From contig NZ_JACSPU010000001.1 in the NCBI RefSeq assembly GCF_014836985.1, forward strand, positions 431,473 to 495,472: a DNA stretch of 64,000 bases, written 5' to 3'. The stretch comes from Planococcus wigleyi (GTDB taxonomy: Bacteria > Bacillota > Bacilli > Bacillales_A > Planococcaceae). The translations under genes were made by a program, and so were the position numbers. Shown piece after piece: positions 41,785 to 51,116 of the stretch (the stretch's first letter is position 1; each line of letters starts with the position of its first letter). The notes below the pieces were generated by a model, which was not told where the DNA came from, made no database searches, and saw only the letters and a program-made list of their open reading frames with translations.

Positions 41785-42657
41785 ATGAGATCGGGAAATC
41801 GTGAGTTTGAAATCGTCTACAGCAAAGCAGAAATGGAAACAGCCATACAGGCATTAAAAGCGAAAGGCTATCATGAAGGAGATATTCATTTGTTGGCGAA
41901 TGATAGAGGAGTTGTTGAATCGGCCGGAAAAGAAGGCGTTCAGGCAGACCAAGCGAACTCCATCTCTAATCGCTTTAAATCTTTTCTTAGTGGAAAAGAT
42001 ATCGTCAGAAAAGAGCTTGACCGGTTTAACTTGAACAAGGACCGGGCAGACGACTACGAACGTGAAATCGAAAAAGGCGCCGTCCTTCTTTATACAGATG
42101 GGCAAGCGATATCCGGTGAAGATGAACATTTCTCATCATTAGATGATTCCAACGATCCGATGGATATGGAAGGCAGCAGCGGACAAAGATCTGGCGACAA
42201 AGTTATTCCTCGCTACGATGACAAACCCCATAACCCTGATGAAATCTATGCGCGCGAAGTTTCCAGAGAAGACCAGCATGCCCGCGCAGGGAAGAGTGAT
42301 CGATTGCAGGACTCTCGCTTAAAAGGGGATGAAATCCATCCAACTGCTGGATTGAACAAAGATGAAGGTTCTGCTCGTGAGAAGGAATTGGACCATGAGC
42401 CCGGTTTACAGACTAAAGAAGGAGAAGACAATCTATTGCGTGAAGACGGTGTCAACCGCCGTCAAGATGAACCTTCTCCTGGAGTGGATCCGAATTTAGG
42501 GCCTGCACCTTTTGGGCGTGATTCAGAAGAAGAGCATCTGCTGAATGACGAGCGCAGAGATGATTTGGATAAACCAAGAAACAAGCGCGAACACTACAAT
42601 GAACACGAAGAAAAAAGCAAAAACAATGATACTCCGCCATCGCCAAGATTGTTTTAA
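41785..42657 (+). CDS. General stress protein, YflT/GS17M domain (second copy, long tail)
   Basis: 290 residues. The N-terminal 100 are a YflT domain (REFEIVYSKAEMETAIQALK, DIHLLANDRG, DIVRKELDRFNLNKDRADDY). A long, highly charged tail of about 190 residues is rich in Asp, Glu, Arg and Pro and likely disordered. A GGAGG site and a SigmaB-type promoter precede it. It is a paralogue of the gene at 40855, separated only by a repeat element. Confidence 0.85.
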   Translation: MRSGNREFEIVYSKAEMETAIQALKAKGYHEGDIHLLANDRGVVESAGKEGVQADQANSISNRFKSFLSGKDIVRKELDRFNLNKDRADDYEREIEKGAVLLYTDGQAISGEDEHFSSLDDSNDPMDMEGSSGQRSGDKVIPRYDDKPHNPDEIYAREVSREDQHARAGKSDRLQDSRLKGDEIHPTAGLNKDEGSAREKELDHEPGLQTKEGEDNLLREDGVNRRQDEPSPGVDPNLGPAPFGRDSEEEHLLNDERRDDLDKPRNKREHYNEHEEKSKNNDTPPSPRLF

Positions 42658-42660
42658 AGA

Positions 42661-42699
42661 AAAAAGGAGCCTCCCGATACACCGGGAAGGCTCCTTTAA
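42661..42699. terminator. Bidirectional terminator between gene 41785 and brnQ
   Basis: AAAGGAGCCTCCCG-ATACAC-CGGGAAGGCTCCTTT, with one bulge in the stem. Confidence 0.85.
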
Positions 42700-44021
42700 T
42701 TCGTACGATGGGATAAGCGCGCAATGATGACGCCGATTAAAGTCCCGACAAAAGCTGGGGCTATCCAGCCGATGCCTTGTTCAAAAAACAACAGGTGGCT
42801 TAACAAAGCATCTATTGGTTCAAACATAATTCCAGTGGAACGAAGTGCATCGAAAATACTGACAATTGCGGTCGCTCCAAGTGCCAATATATACACATAA
42901 GGCTTCCGATAGAACATGAGATCAAAGAACGACAAAATGACTAAGACAATCGCTATCGGATAAATTGCTAATAACACCGGAAGCGAGATAGCGATTAATT
43001 GCGTTAAGCCCACATTGGCGATAACGGCGGAGAACCCTGCAAAAAATAATACATAAACGATATAGGAAATCTTCGGAAATATCTTATAAAAAAATTGTGC
43101 TGTTGCAGAAACCAGGCCGATTGAAGTCGTCAAACACGCGAAGGTGATCGCGGCAGACAAAATGATTCCACCGATATCTCCGTACAAAACACGTGAAGCC
43201 ATGGCGATAACGATGCCGCCATTGTCCTGTAGGCCAATGGAATCAACACTCGTCGCGCCAATATAACTTAACGATATGTAAACGGCAGACATGCCGATGG
43301 CTGCTATAAAACCGGCATACGCAGTCGATTTCAATATTGTCCGGGTATCCGTGACTCCCTTATGTTGTATAGATTGAATGATGACAATTCCAAAAACAAG
43401 CGCAGCAATGGCATCCATTGTCAGATAGCCTTGCAGAAAGCTTTCGAAAAACGCTTCCGTATCATAATTTCCAATCGGAGAATTGATGGAGCCCATTGGA
43501 GTCAAAAAGCTTTTTACAGCCAACAGTCCAATGACCAAGATCAGCAAAGGAGTCAAAATTTTGCCGATTCTGTCCACCAACTTTGTTGGATTCATTGCAA
43601 ACAGCACCGTAATGATAAAGAAGACAAGAGTGAAGATAAATAAAGACCAGAATGATTCTGCAAAATCAGCTGGAAGAAAAGGGGCGGTCCCGATTTCAAA
43701 AGCTACTGTAGCTGTACGAGGGATTCCAAAGAAAGGCCCGATTGCCAGGTAAACAATCAAGGTGAAGACGATACCGAAAACTGGATTGACACGTCCCGCT
43801 ATAGATTGAAGGTCTCCTCCGGCTTTGGCGATCGCTAAAATTCCAAGTAGAGGCAGACCTACCCCTGTCAACAAGAAACCAGTTACAGCGATCGCCAACT
43901 CATCCCCGGCAAGCTGTCCTAGATAAGGAGGGAATATAATATTTCCTGCTCCGAGGAACAAGGCGAAAAGCATAAGTCCCAATGTAAAAATCTCTGTATT
44001 TGTAAGCGCCTTCTTTTCCAT
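42696..44021 (-). CDS. brnQ: Branched-chain amino-acid carrier (LIVCS family)
   Basis: 441 residues with about 12 membrane segments. The N-terminal FALFLGAGNIIFPPYLGQLAG is the BrnQ signature, and GIVIIQSIQHKGVTD and the late GWIAPAFVGTLIGVI also fit. It is a sodium-coupled carrier for leucine, isoleucine and valine. The ATG at 44021 has AAGGAG 6 bp upstream; a longer reading to 44063 has none. No T-box or leucine-responsive leader is visible in the short upstream gap. Confidence 0.93.
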   Translation of the reverse strand: MEKKALTNTEIFTLGLMLFALFLGAGNIIFPPYLGQLAGDELAIAVTGFLLTGVGLPLLGILAIAKAGGDLQSIAGRVNPVFGIVFTLIVYLAIGPFFGIPRTATVAFEIGTAPFLPADFAESFWSLFIFTLVFFIITVLFAMNPTKLVDRIGKILTPLLILVIGLLAVKSFLTPMGSINSPIGNYDTEAFFESFLQGYLTMDAIAALVFGIVIIQSIQHKGVTDTRTILKSTAYAGFIAAIGMSAVYISLSYIGATSVDSIGLQDNGGIVIAMASRVLYGDIGGIILSAAITFACLTTSIGLVSATAQFFYKIFPKISYIVYVLFFAGFSAVIANVGLTQLIAISLPVLLAIYPIAIVLVILSFFDLMFYRKPYVYILALGATAIVSIFDALRSTGIMFEPIDALLSHLLFFEQGIGWIAPAFVGTLIGVIIARLSHRTN

Positions 44022-44107
44022 AAAAAACTCCTTAATAAATAACATGGATGCACGAATTTTCATTATAACCGAATTCTTGCACTTTTGAAAACATTAATCT
44101 TGCCATA

Positions 44108-44138
44108 AGAAAAACCCGGTTAGAAAACCGGGTTTCGG
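44108..44138 (-). terminator. Terminator of the csbD-like gene
   Basis: AAAACCCGGTT-AGAA-AACCGGGTTT, right after the minus-strand csbD stop. Confidence 0.85.
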
Positions 44139-44139
44139 A

Positions 44140-44322
44140 TTACTTATTATCTTTTTTGAAATCGCCGATCTTATCTTGGACGTTTCCTTTGGCTTTATCG
44201 ATTTTACCTTCAGCCTGTTTGTTGGGATCGTTTGTAGCATTTCCGATTTGATCCTTCACTTCGCCTTTGCCTTTGTTTACTGCACCTTTTAATTTATCAG
44301 AGAATCCGTTGTTGTCGCTCAT
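44140..44322 (-). CDS. csbD: CsbD-family stress protein
   Basis: 60 residues, hydrophilic, with the CsbD repeat-like pattern (DKLKGAVNKGKGEVKDQIGN, then AEGKIDKAKGNVQDKIGD). CsbD proteins are small SigmaB-controlled stress proteins of unknown mechanism. The ATG at 44322 follows AAGGAGGAG; a SigmaB-type promoter lies 38 bp upstream. Confidence 0.92.
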   Translation of the reverse strand: MSDNNGFSDKLKGAVNKGKGEVKDQIGNATNDPNKQAEGKIDKAKGNVQDKIGDFKKDNK

Positions 44323-44359
44323 CAATAACTCCTCCTTCAAATTTATAACTACTTATATA

Positions 44360-44385
44360 ATATCCTTCTGAAGAAGAATCTAAAC
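44360..44385 (-). promoter_or_regulatory. SigmaB-type promoter of csbD
   Basis: On the minus strand GTTTAG, 14-bp spacer, GGATAT, 5/6 in each box. It sits in the short gap after the upstream minus-strand gene. Confidence 0.7.
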
Positions 44386-44386
44386 A

Positions 44387-44689
44387 TTATCGGGCAGATT
44401 CGGATTTGGCAGAAAGATTCCATAAAGTTTTTGAGGCGGTTTCTTTAACCGTAATGCATAAATCTTCCTCGCTAAGCCTCGTTAATGTTTGAAGAGGCGT
44501 ATGGCCGTTTTGTGCGACGCCGAACCTTACTTCAGCATGCTGGTCCATCGATAGGTCTACAAGCAATCCTTCACAATTAATGATGCTAGCCAGCTCTGCG
44601 CGGGACTGGTAGTCCATTTTCAAAACAGCGGCTTCATCCCAAGGCGTCCACACTGTCTTCAGTGAATAAAATTGTATTGCATCATCCAT
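44387..44689 (-). CDS. Small HEAT/LRV-like hypothetical protein
   Basis: 100 residues. The C-terminal half (DQHAEVRFGVAQNGHTPLQT, LTRLSEEDLCITVKETASKT) looks like two variant leucine-rich or HEAT-like helical repeats. AGGGGTG lies 8 bp before the ATG. No enzyme motif is present. Readthrough could reach csbD, but that gene has its own promoter. Confidence 0.7.
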   Translation of the reverse strand: MDDAIQFYSLKTVWTPWDEAAVLKMDYQSRAELASIINCEGLLVDLSMDQHAEVRFGVAQNGHTPLQTLTRLSEEDLCITVKETASKTLWNLSAKSESAR

Positions 44690-44794
44690 CTAGTTTGCAC
44701 CCCTAAAAAATATTTGAAAATTCGTGCTATTTTATTCAATATATCATATTATGATTGATATAGTAAGCAAAATTACTTATAAAGGAGCATTCAT

Positions 44795-45757
44795 ATGAAA
44801 ATATTAGTTATTGGAGGCACATCTTTTGTAGGGCGTCATATAGTAGAGGCACTGTTGGAAAAAGAACATGAGGTAGTTTTGTTCAATCGGGGCAAAAGCA
44901 ATCCGCACCTTTTTCCGCAACTGCAGAAAATACTGGGGGACCGAAGGAAAGATGCAGAAAAACTGGCAATAGAAAAATGGGATGCCGTTATTGATTCGTC
45001 AGCTTACACGCCAGCTGATTTAAAACCAGTTCTTAAGAATCTTAAAACAAACCATTATATCTTTATCTCGACCATTTCCGTATACGATGATTTTAAAAAT
45101 GGCCCTGTCCGAGAAAGTGGAACCCTCTTTAAAACGGAGGTGACAGAAGATGAGGTTACTGGAAGTACATATGGGCCGTTAAAAGTGATGTGTGAAAATT
45201 ATATAGAAAAGAATTTATCGGACAAGGCGTTGATTCTTCGACCGGGTATTGTGGTAGGTCCGTATGACCCGACAGACCGTTTTACATATTGGATGATGAA
45301 ATTAAACGGCAAAGGCCCTGTCCTCGTTCCCGGCAGTAAAGAAAGAAAAATTCAGTGGGTTGACGCGAGAGACTTAGCTGAGTTCACAGTACTTCAAATG
45401 GAAAATAAAACAACGGGTGTCTATAATGTGGCGGCTGATGCTGTGTCTATGGAAGAACTTGTCCAAACTTTAAATGGTGGCGAAGCGGATTGTGTTTGGG
45501 CGGATGATCATTTTTTGTTGGAACAAGGGTTGAAAGCATTCGAATTGCCGTTTTGGATTCCATTTTCTGCAGAATTTCCGGAAGGCTTCCTGCTGGTGGA
45601 CAATGAAAAAGCGAAAGGTGCAGGGCTGGGCATGCGTTCTGTGAAGCAGTCTGCCCAAGATACTTTGGAGTGGGCTCAGAAAGAGGGCTTGTCACGATTA
45701 AAAACAGGAATTAGTGAAAATAGGGAACGTGAATTATTGAATAAAATAATGAAGTGA
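44795..45757 (+). CDS. NAD-dependent epimerase/dehydratase (extended SDR, atypical)
   Basis: 320 residues. The N-terminal Rossmann motif is LVIGGTSFVGRHIVEAL. The usual Tyr-x3-Lys appears as YGPLK in GSTYGPLKVMCE, with Ser in FISTISVYDD. DARDLAEFTV and the substrate-domain C-terminus also fit sugar-nucleotide-type epimerases, but the substrate is unknown. AAGGAG lies 7-8 bp upstream. Single gene, divergent from 44387. Confidence 0.85.
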   Translation: MKILVIGGTSFVGRHIVEALLEKEHEVVLFNRGKSNPHLFPQLQKILGDRRKDAEKLAIEKWDAVIDSSAYTPADLKPVLKNLKTNHYIFISTISVYDDFKNGPVRESGTLFKTEVTEDEVTGSTYGPLKVMCENYIEKNLSDKALILRPGIVVGPYDPTDRFTYWMMKLNGKGPVLVPGSKERKIQWVDARDLAEFTVLQMENKTTGVYNVAADAVSMEELVQTLNGGEADCVWADDHFLLEQGLKAFELPFWIPFSAEFPEGFLLVDNEKAKGAGLGMRSVKQSAQDTLEWAQKEGLSRLKTGISENRERELLNKIMK

Positions 45758-45956
45758 TTTGAAAAAGAATCCATTCTTCCAACACGGTTGTACACATCGT
45801 TTAACCAAAATATGTACAGCTGAAACTTTGTGAAAGAGGGAGCGTCCTATACTATATAGAGGGAATGAAGAGACAGGTTTTTCTTTATTTCTGTTCCAGT
45901 CATGCTATAATGACAATGGATATGTATGTATAGAAGATGTTTTAAGGAGGAAAGAT

Positions 45957-47033
45957 ATGCTATACCTTACCATGGTCTTGGCATTTATCGCTTCGATTTT
46001 GCTGACTCCGATTGTTAAACGCATTGCTTTTCGCGTAGGAGCAGTTGACCGACCAAATTACCGAAAAGTTCATGCGAGAATTATGCCGCGTTTAGGCGGG
46101 TTGGCCATTTTTGGTTCATTTTTGATAGCATATTTTATATTAAAACCTCAAGATCCGATTTCCAATGCAATTGAAGCATCGTTTATTCCGATTGAAACAG
46201 CTATAATCATAGGCGCTTTATTGATTATCATCACCGGTGTACTGGATGATATGTATGAAATCAGCGCAAAAGCGAAACTACTGGGTCAATTGGTAGCTGC
46301 AGGAATTGTCGTAGTCGGCGGGGGACTTGAAATTTCTTTCATCAACCTGCCATTCGGTGGTGTTTTGGATTTTGGTTATTTGAGTATTCCATTGACGATT
46401 CTGTGGATAGTCGGAATCACCAACGCCATCAATTTAATTGATGGACTTGATGGATTGGCAGCTGGCGTTTCGACAGTCGCTCTATTGACACTGGCAGCAA
46501 TGGCTTTCATTATGGGCGATGTTTATGTTATGTCGATGGCTGCACTTTTGGCAGCGAGCACATCAGGATTTCTGGTCTATAATTTCCACCCTGCAAAAAT
46601 TTTCATGGGTGATACCGGAGCATTGTTCCTAGGTTTCATGATTTCAGTCTTGGCCTTGATGGGATTCAAGAATGTCACAGTTGTGGCATTGATCATTCCG
46701 ATCATCATGCTCGGCGTACCGATTTCAGATACGTTTTTTGCCATCGTTCGGAGAGTGCGTGAAAAGAAATCGATCTCAGAAGCAGACAAGTCCCATTTGC
46801 ATCATTGTTTACTGAACATCGGCTTTTCACATAGCCAAACCGTGCTGATCATTTATGGAATTGCTGCTTTGTTTGGGCTTGCAGCGCTATTGTTTTCTCA
46901 GGCGACCTTATGGGGAGGAATCCTGTTGATCAGCGTCATGCTGGTGGCAATTGAATTGTTCGTTGAGGTTGTTGGGTTGGCAGGGAAGAATTACCGGCCA
47001 TTATTGAATCTTGTTAAATTTATAGGCAAATAA
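45957..47033 (+). CDS. tagO: Undecaprenyl-phosphate N-acetylglucosamine-1-phosphate transferase
   Basis: 358 residues with about eleven membrane segments, of the MraY/WecA/TagO family. Key parts are VDRPNYRKVHARIMPRLGG, the metal-binding VLDDMYEISAKAK, NLIDGLDGLAAG, FMGDTGALFLGF and the histidine cluster SEADKSHLHHCLLN. It starts wall teichoic acid and related polymer synthesis by loading GlcNAc-1-phosphate onto the lipid carrier. AAGGAGG lies 6 bp upstream. Its neighbour is an LCP-family ligase, as in B. subtilis. Confidence 0.93.
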   Translation: MLYLTMVLAFIASILLTPIVKRIAFRVGAVDRPNYRKVHARIMPRLGGLAIFGSFLIAYFILKPQDPISNAIEASFIPIETAIIIGALLIIITGVLDDMYEISAKAKLLGQLVAAGIVVVGGGLEISFINLPFGGVLDFGYLSIPLTILWIVGITNAINLIDGLDGLAAGVSTVALLTLAAMAFIMGDVYVMSMAALLAASTSGFLVYNFHPAKIFMGDTGALFLGFMISVLALMGFKNVTVVALIIPIIMLGVPISDTFFAIVRRVREKKSISEADKSHLHHCLLNIGFSHSQTVLIIYGIAALFGLAALLFSQATLWGGILLISVMLVAIELFVEVVGLAGKNYRPLLNLVKFIGK

Positions 47034-47081
47034 AAAAAGATTGAACTTGAAGCGCATTGCTTTGATTTCAATCTTTTTTTC
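47033..47081 (+). terminator. Terminator after tagO
   Basis: AAAAAAAGATTGAA...TTCAATCTTTTTTT with a long interior around a smaller hairpin. Confidence 0.75.
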
Positions 47082-47135
47082 TTTTGTGTAAAAGATACGG
47101 GGAATGCTTTAGAAAGCTCCAGTGACAATTGAACA

Positions 47136-47166
47136 AAAAAACACCACAGTTTTCACTGTGATGTGT
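47136..47166 (-). terminator. Terminator of the LCP gene
   Basis: On the minus strand CACATCACAGT-GAAA-ACTGTGGTG followed by seven T. It overlaps the final codons. Confidence 0.85.
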
Positions 47167-48187
47167 CGTCTTCTACTAGGTCTCTTGCTACGTTTTGTTC
47201 TATCTCATTGGTGGTTAAGTTGGACGTATCCGGTTTTAAACCGAGGTGGCTTTGCAGAACATCTTGTATTTCCATCAGGGATTCTTCTTTCAATTTCCAA
47301 TAGTAAATCCCGGTGGACATATCATCATAACCGTCAAGCGTAATGGTTTCCACGTCTGGTTTACCGTTTTTAGCGTATTCGAACAATGCACGCATATCCT
47401 CGAATCTCATGTTCGTTTTCATGTTGTCTCCAACTGCTTCGAAAACATCACCGTATTTGGTGATTGAACCGACTGATAAGGCGCGGTTCATAATGGATTC
47501 AAGAATCATTTGCTGGCGTTTGCCCCGTTCAATGTCATTATCGTAATGGCGTGTTCTCGCAAGTGCCAGCGCTTCGCTGCCATTCAGGAACTGGATGCCT
47601 TCTTTTAGTTCAATGGCATCCTGCGAATCATTTTCATCTTGTTCCGTGATGTCATAAGGCACTTCTACTTTAATGCCGCCGAGGGCATCGATCACATCGA
47701 TGAAGGCGTCAAAGTTCATCCGCAGGTAATAATTTACCGGTACTTCCAAAAGTCCTTCTACACTTTCGATGGTTGAACTCGGCCCATTCAAAGCATAAGC
47801 ATGAGTGATTTTATCTTCTTTTCCGCTATCCGGAATATAGGTATACGTATCACGAGGGATACTGACCAGTTTAATGGACTTGTCTTGGTTGTTCAATGTT
47901 GCCAGGACGAGTGCATCTGAACGGATATTGTCGTCACTTTGGTTGCGTTCTTGGCTGTCATCCACGCCAATGAACAGGATGGAGATGTTGTCCGTAAGCG
48001 GTTCAACCGGTTCATCTACGTTTCCTGTAGACTCATAAGCGCTGTTGACGGCCAATTCCGCTTGTTTGACCAGGTAAATCCCGTAAGCTGAAACGCAGAT
48101 CAACAATGAAACAACTAAAGTGAGAATCACTTTTATAATTGTTCGTTTCCTGTCCGACTTGGTTTTCCGATAATGTTTTCGGTTCAT
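47153..48187 (-). CDS. LytR-CpsA-Psr (LCP) family wall-polymer ligase
   Basis: 344 residues. A charged N-terminus, one membrane anchor (about residues 17-38), then the extracytoplasmic LCP domain. DNISILFIGVDDSQERN, IRSDALVLATL, LVSIPRDTYTYIP, KITHAYAL and LARTRHYDNDIERGKRQQMI carry the Arg and Asp residues that hold the polyprenyl pyrophosphate. LCP enzymes attach teichoic acids to peptidoglycan. Convergent with tagO. Confidence 0.92.
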   Translation of the reverse strand: MNRKHYRKTKSDRKRTIIKVILTLVVSLLICVSAYGIYLVKQAELAVNSAYESTGNVDEPVEPLTDNISILFIGVDDSQERNQSDDNIRSDALVLATLNNQDKSIKLVSIPRDTYTYIPDSGKEDKITHAYALNGPSSTIESVEGLLEVPVNYYLRMNFDAFIDVIDALGGIKVEVPYDITEQDENDSQDAIELKEGIQFLNGSEALALARTRHYDNDIERGKRQQMILESIMNRALSVGSITKYGDVFEAVGDNMKTNMRFEDMRALFEYAKNGKPDVETITLDGYDDMSTGIYYWKLKEESLMEIQDVLQSHLGLKPDTSNLTTNEIEQNVARDLVEDDTSQ

Positions 48188-48366
48188 ATTTATTTGCTCC
48201 TCTATAGGTAATGGGCCAACCGAGTTATCTGTTCGGATAAATCCATTTTCTTAATTAGCGACAGGCTTTTTGCTCTTGAAAAAAATTTTTGTATGTGCCG
48301 ACAATCTGTTTTTTTCTGTGCTGTTGACATTATACAGTGATTTTTAACAGCCGTAAATGAAAAGAA

Positions 48367-49002
48367 TCATGACTTTGAAAATTCGAGGAATTCACTGCTC
48401 GTGATGCTGACGTCTGCTTGTCCATTCGTCATTTCATTTATCCAATCGATGAATTCCTGCTCTTTTTCAACAGGAACGTAAATATAGATGTCTACACCTT
48501 CCATATATTCTAAGCGGTCAAGCGGATACGGGGACTGACGAATTTCGTTTTCAAGTTTACCGAGCCATGTGTAGTCTATAGAAGCTTTCATCAAATGATG
48601 AAGTTTTCTTTCTACAACGCCTGCAGCAGCAATAGCTGCGGAAGCCGATTTGCCATATGCCCGAATTAAACCGCCACTGCCCAATTTTATGCCGCCATAA
48701 TATCGGGTGACCACCAGTACAGTATCTTTCAAGCCTTGTTTTTTCAAGACTTCAAGCATGGGGAACCCGGCAGTGCCACTTGGTTCTCCATCGTCATTTG
48801 CCTTTTGGATAGAATCGTGTTCTCCAATAAGGTAAGCTGAGCAATTGTGGGTGGCTGTCCGGTGCAAGAGTTTAATCGAATCAATAAAGTTAAGCGCCTG
48901 CTGTTCTGTTTCAGCGCGTGCTGCATGTCCGATGAACCTGGATTTTTGGATAAGTATTTCTGCATTGGCAGAATCGCCTACAGTTGTGTAATTTTCTCGC
49001 AA
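48367..49002 (-). CDS. yvyE: YigZ/IMPACT-family protein
   Basis: 211 residues. The N-terminal domain shows SRFIGHAARAETEQQALNFI, NCSAYLIG, DDGEPSGTAGFPMLEVL and VVTRYYGGIKLGSGGLIRAYG, the IMPACT/YigZ signature; the C-terminal part is the DUF1949 fold. Function is poorly known (a translation-related role is known in eukaryotic IMPACT). It is divergent from degS, the same order as in B. subtilis. Confidence 0.92.
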   Translation of the reverse strand: MRENYTTVGDSANAEILIQKSRFIGHAARAETEQQALNFIDSIKLLHRTATHNCSAYLIGEHDSIQKANDDGEPSGTAGFPMLEVLKKQGLKDTVLVVTRYYGGIKLGSGGLIRAYGKSASAAIAAAGVVERKLHHLMKASIDYTWLGKLENEIRQSPYPLDRLEYMEGVDIYIYVPVEKEQEFIDWINEMTNGQADVSITSSEFLEFSKS

Positions 49003-49156
49003 TTTAGCGCCTCCTGTTGTAAAATGAAATCAGATAATTTGTAACGTATATTTAATATGGTCTTGCTTATAAAGTGATATACTTAATACAGCCGACAAGG
49101 TATAAAGAATTAAGGTTTTTACCTGATACAGTCAGTATAGCTAAGGCGGTTTTAGA

Positions 49157-50302
49157 ATGGCAAAGAAAATCGGTGCAAAAACACCTGATTCTATTTTTAA
49201 TGAAATGCTTGCTGGAATAGAACAGGCTAAACAAGATATTTTCGTCATTAGTGAAGAAAGTCGCCAAAGTTATGAAAAGATGAAAGACGAATTGGAAGAT
49301 GTCCGCATCAATATTGCTCGAGTGATTGAAGATGGAGATGTTTTGGAAGAAAAGACACGTGCAGCTCGACGGCGGTTGGCTGAGGTTTCGCAATTTTTCA
49401 ACTCTTTTACAGAGAGTCAGGTTCGCCAAGTTTACGAGCAGGCAAATAATCTTCAAGTACAATTATCACTCAACCGGAACGAAGAAAAAAAGTATCGGCA
49501 AAAGCGTGATAAATTGCAGCGCAGACTTCAAGTTTTACTGCAGACAATAGAGCGGGCGGAAAGCTTGGTCAATCAAATCAATGTCGCCGGCAGCTATTTG
49601 ACTTCAGATTTCGAGAATGCTGATGAAGCCGTCGGCAAGAATAAGTCAAGTCAAGATTATAGCCTCCGCATCATTGAAGCGCAAGAGGAAGAAAGAAAAC
49701 GTCTCTCAAGGGAAATCCATGATGGACCTGCCCAAATGATGGCTAACGTATTGCTTCGTTCCGATTTAATTGAGAAGACATATCGTGAAAAAGGCCCTGA
49801 ACCCGCTTTTCAAGAGATTACGTCATTAAAGGATATGGTGAGGCAGGCGCTTACGGAGGTCAGGAGAATCATATACGATTTACGGCCTATGGCATTGGAT
49901 GATTTAGGACTTGTGCCTACGCTGAAGAAATACATGGACACCATCGAAGAGTACAACAAAGGCATCAGGATGGATTTCCAATCGATTGGAAAAGAAGTGC
50001 GGTTGCCGAACAAATACGAAACCGCTATTTTCCGTCTGGTGCAAGAAGGTATTTCAAATGCGATACGCCATGGGAAATCTTCTGAAATTACAGTTGAAAT
50101 GGACTGGTTGAAAGACCAGGTGAAAATTACAGTAACAGATAACGGAACTGGTTTTGACCAAGGAATTGTCAAACACCAATCATTCGGATTAGCAGGTATG
50201 AGAGAAAGAATTGAATTGGTCGAAGGAGAGTTTTTCATTAATTCTTCGCCAGGGAACGGTACAGTCTTAATGTTTCATATACCTTTTGAAAAGGGTATAT
50301 AA
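49157..50302 (+). CDS. degS: Sensor histidine kinase DegS
   Basis: 381 residues, cytoplasmic. Residues 1-165 are a long coiled coil (DegS sensor domain, DKLQRRLQVLLQTIE region). HisKA_3 follows with the phospho-acceptor H188 in RLSREIHDGPAQMMAN, and a HATPase domain with EGISNAIRHGKSS, VTDNGTGFD and FGLAGMRERIELVEG. With DegU it governs exoenzymes, competence and motility. RBS AAGGCGG lies upstream; degU follows after 27 bp. Confidence 0.96.
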   Translation: MAKKIGAKTPDSIFNEMLAGIEQAKQDIFVISEESRQSYEKMKDELEDVRINIARVIEDGDVLEEKTRAARRRLAEVSQFFNSFTESQVRQVYEQANNLQVQLSLNRNEEKKYRQKRDKLQRRLQVLLQTIERAESLVNQINVAGSYLTSDFENADEAVGKNKSSQDYSLRIIEAQEEERKRLSREIHDGPAQMMANVLLRSDLIEKTYREKGPEPAFQEITSLKDMVRQALTEVRRIIYDLRPMALDDLGLVPTLKKYMDTIEEYNKGIRMDFQSIGKEVRLPNKYETAIFRLVQEGISNAIRHGKSSEITVEMDWLKDQVKITVTDNGTGFDQGIVKHQSFGLAGMRERIELVEGEFFINSSPGNGTVLMFHIPFEKGI

Positions 50303-50329
50303 GATAGGGTATTCGAGGAGGACGACATA

Positions 50330-51004
50330 ATGACAAAAATAATTATTATTGACGATCACCAACTTTTCCGTGAAGGTGTAAAGAGAATTTTAGATTTTGA
50401 AAGTTCATTTGAAGTCGTTGCTGAAGGCGGAGACGGCAACGAAGTCATCAAATTATATGAAGAAAATCAACCGGATGTGGTATTGATGGATATCAATATG
50501 CCACAAAAAAATGGTGTAGAAGCTACTGGGGAATTGATTGAAAAGTTCCCGGATGCAAAAGTCATTATGCTGTCCATTCACGATGATGAATCTTATGTGA
50601 CCCATGCTTTGAAAACTGGTGCTTTAGGTTATATGCTTAAAGAAATGGATGCAGATGCGATTATTCAAGCAATTAAAGTTGTAGCGAAAGGCGGTTCTTA
50701 TTTACATCCAAAAGTTACACGCAACTTAGTGATGGAATTCCGCCGTCTAAGCGAACGTGAAAATAAAGGTTCTTTCCATCAAACGGAAATCCGTCGTCCT
50801 TATCATTTATTGACGAAACGCGAAAGTGAAGTTCTTCAATTATTGACGGATGGCCAAAGCAATCGCGTCATCGGGGAAACTCTGTTCATCTCTGAGAAAA
50901 CAGTCAAAAACCACGTGTCGAGCATTTTACAGAAAATGCAGGTCAATGATCGGACGCAAGCAGTTGTAACGGCTATTAAAAACGGTTGGGTAGAAGTAAG
51001 ATAA
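50330..51004 (+). CDS. degU: Response regulator DegU
   Basis: 224 residues. The receiver domain shows the acidic pocket [13 protein letters not shown], phospho-acceptor D54 in VVLMDINMP, and a Lys in [10 protein letters not shown]. The C-terminal 65 residues are a LuxR/NarL helix-turn-helix ([38 protein letters not shown]). It is the partner of DegS in the same operon and precedes a strong terminator. Confidence 0.96.
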   Translation: MTKIIIIDDHQLFREGVKRILDFESSFEVVAEGGDGNEVIKLYEENQPDVVLMDINMPQKNGVEATGELIEKFPDAKVIMLSIHDDESYVTHALKTGALGYMLKEMDADAIIQAIKVVAKGGSYLHPKVTRNLVMEFRRLSERENKGSFHQTEIRRPYHLLTKRESEVLQLLTDGQSNRVIGETLFISEKTVKNHVSSILQKMQVNDRTQAVVTAIKNGWVEVR

Positions 51005-51017
51005 CTGCCAAATAGTG

Positions 51018-51062
51018 AAGACGGTGTACCTGCCTTTTGGCAGGTACACCGTTTTTTTTATT
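51018..51062 (+). terminator. Terminator of the degSU operon
   Basis: ACGGTGTACCTGCC-TTTT-GGCAGGTACACCGT followed by eight T. Confidence 0.92.
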
Positions 51063-51116
51063 AGCCAACTTAACTGTGCATTGAGCATCATTATTTGCAG
51101 ATGCCAGCTTCTTTCT

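Noticed and set aside
44022-44107. T-box or amino-acid leader upstream of brnQ
   Set aside because: The gap to the csbD terminator is too short and shows no T-box sequence.
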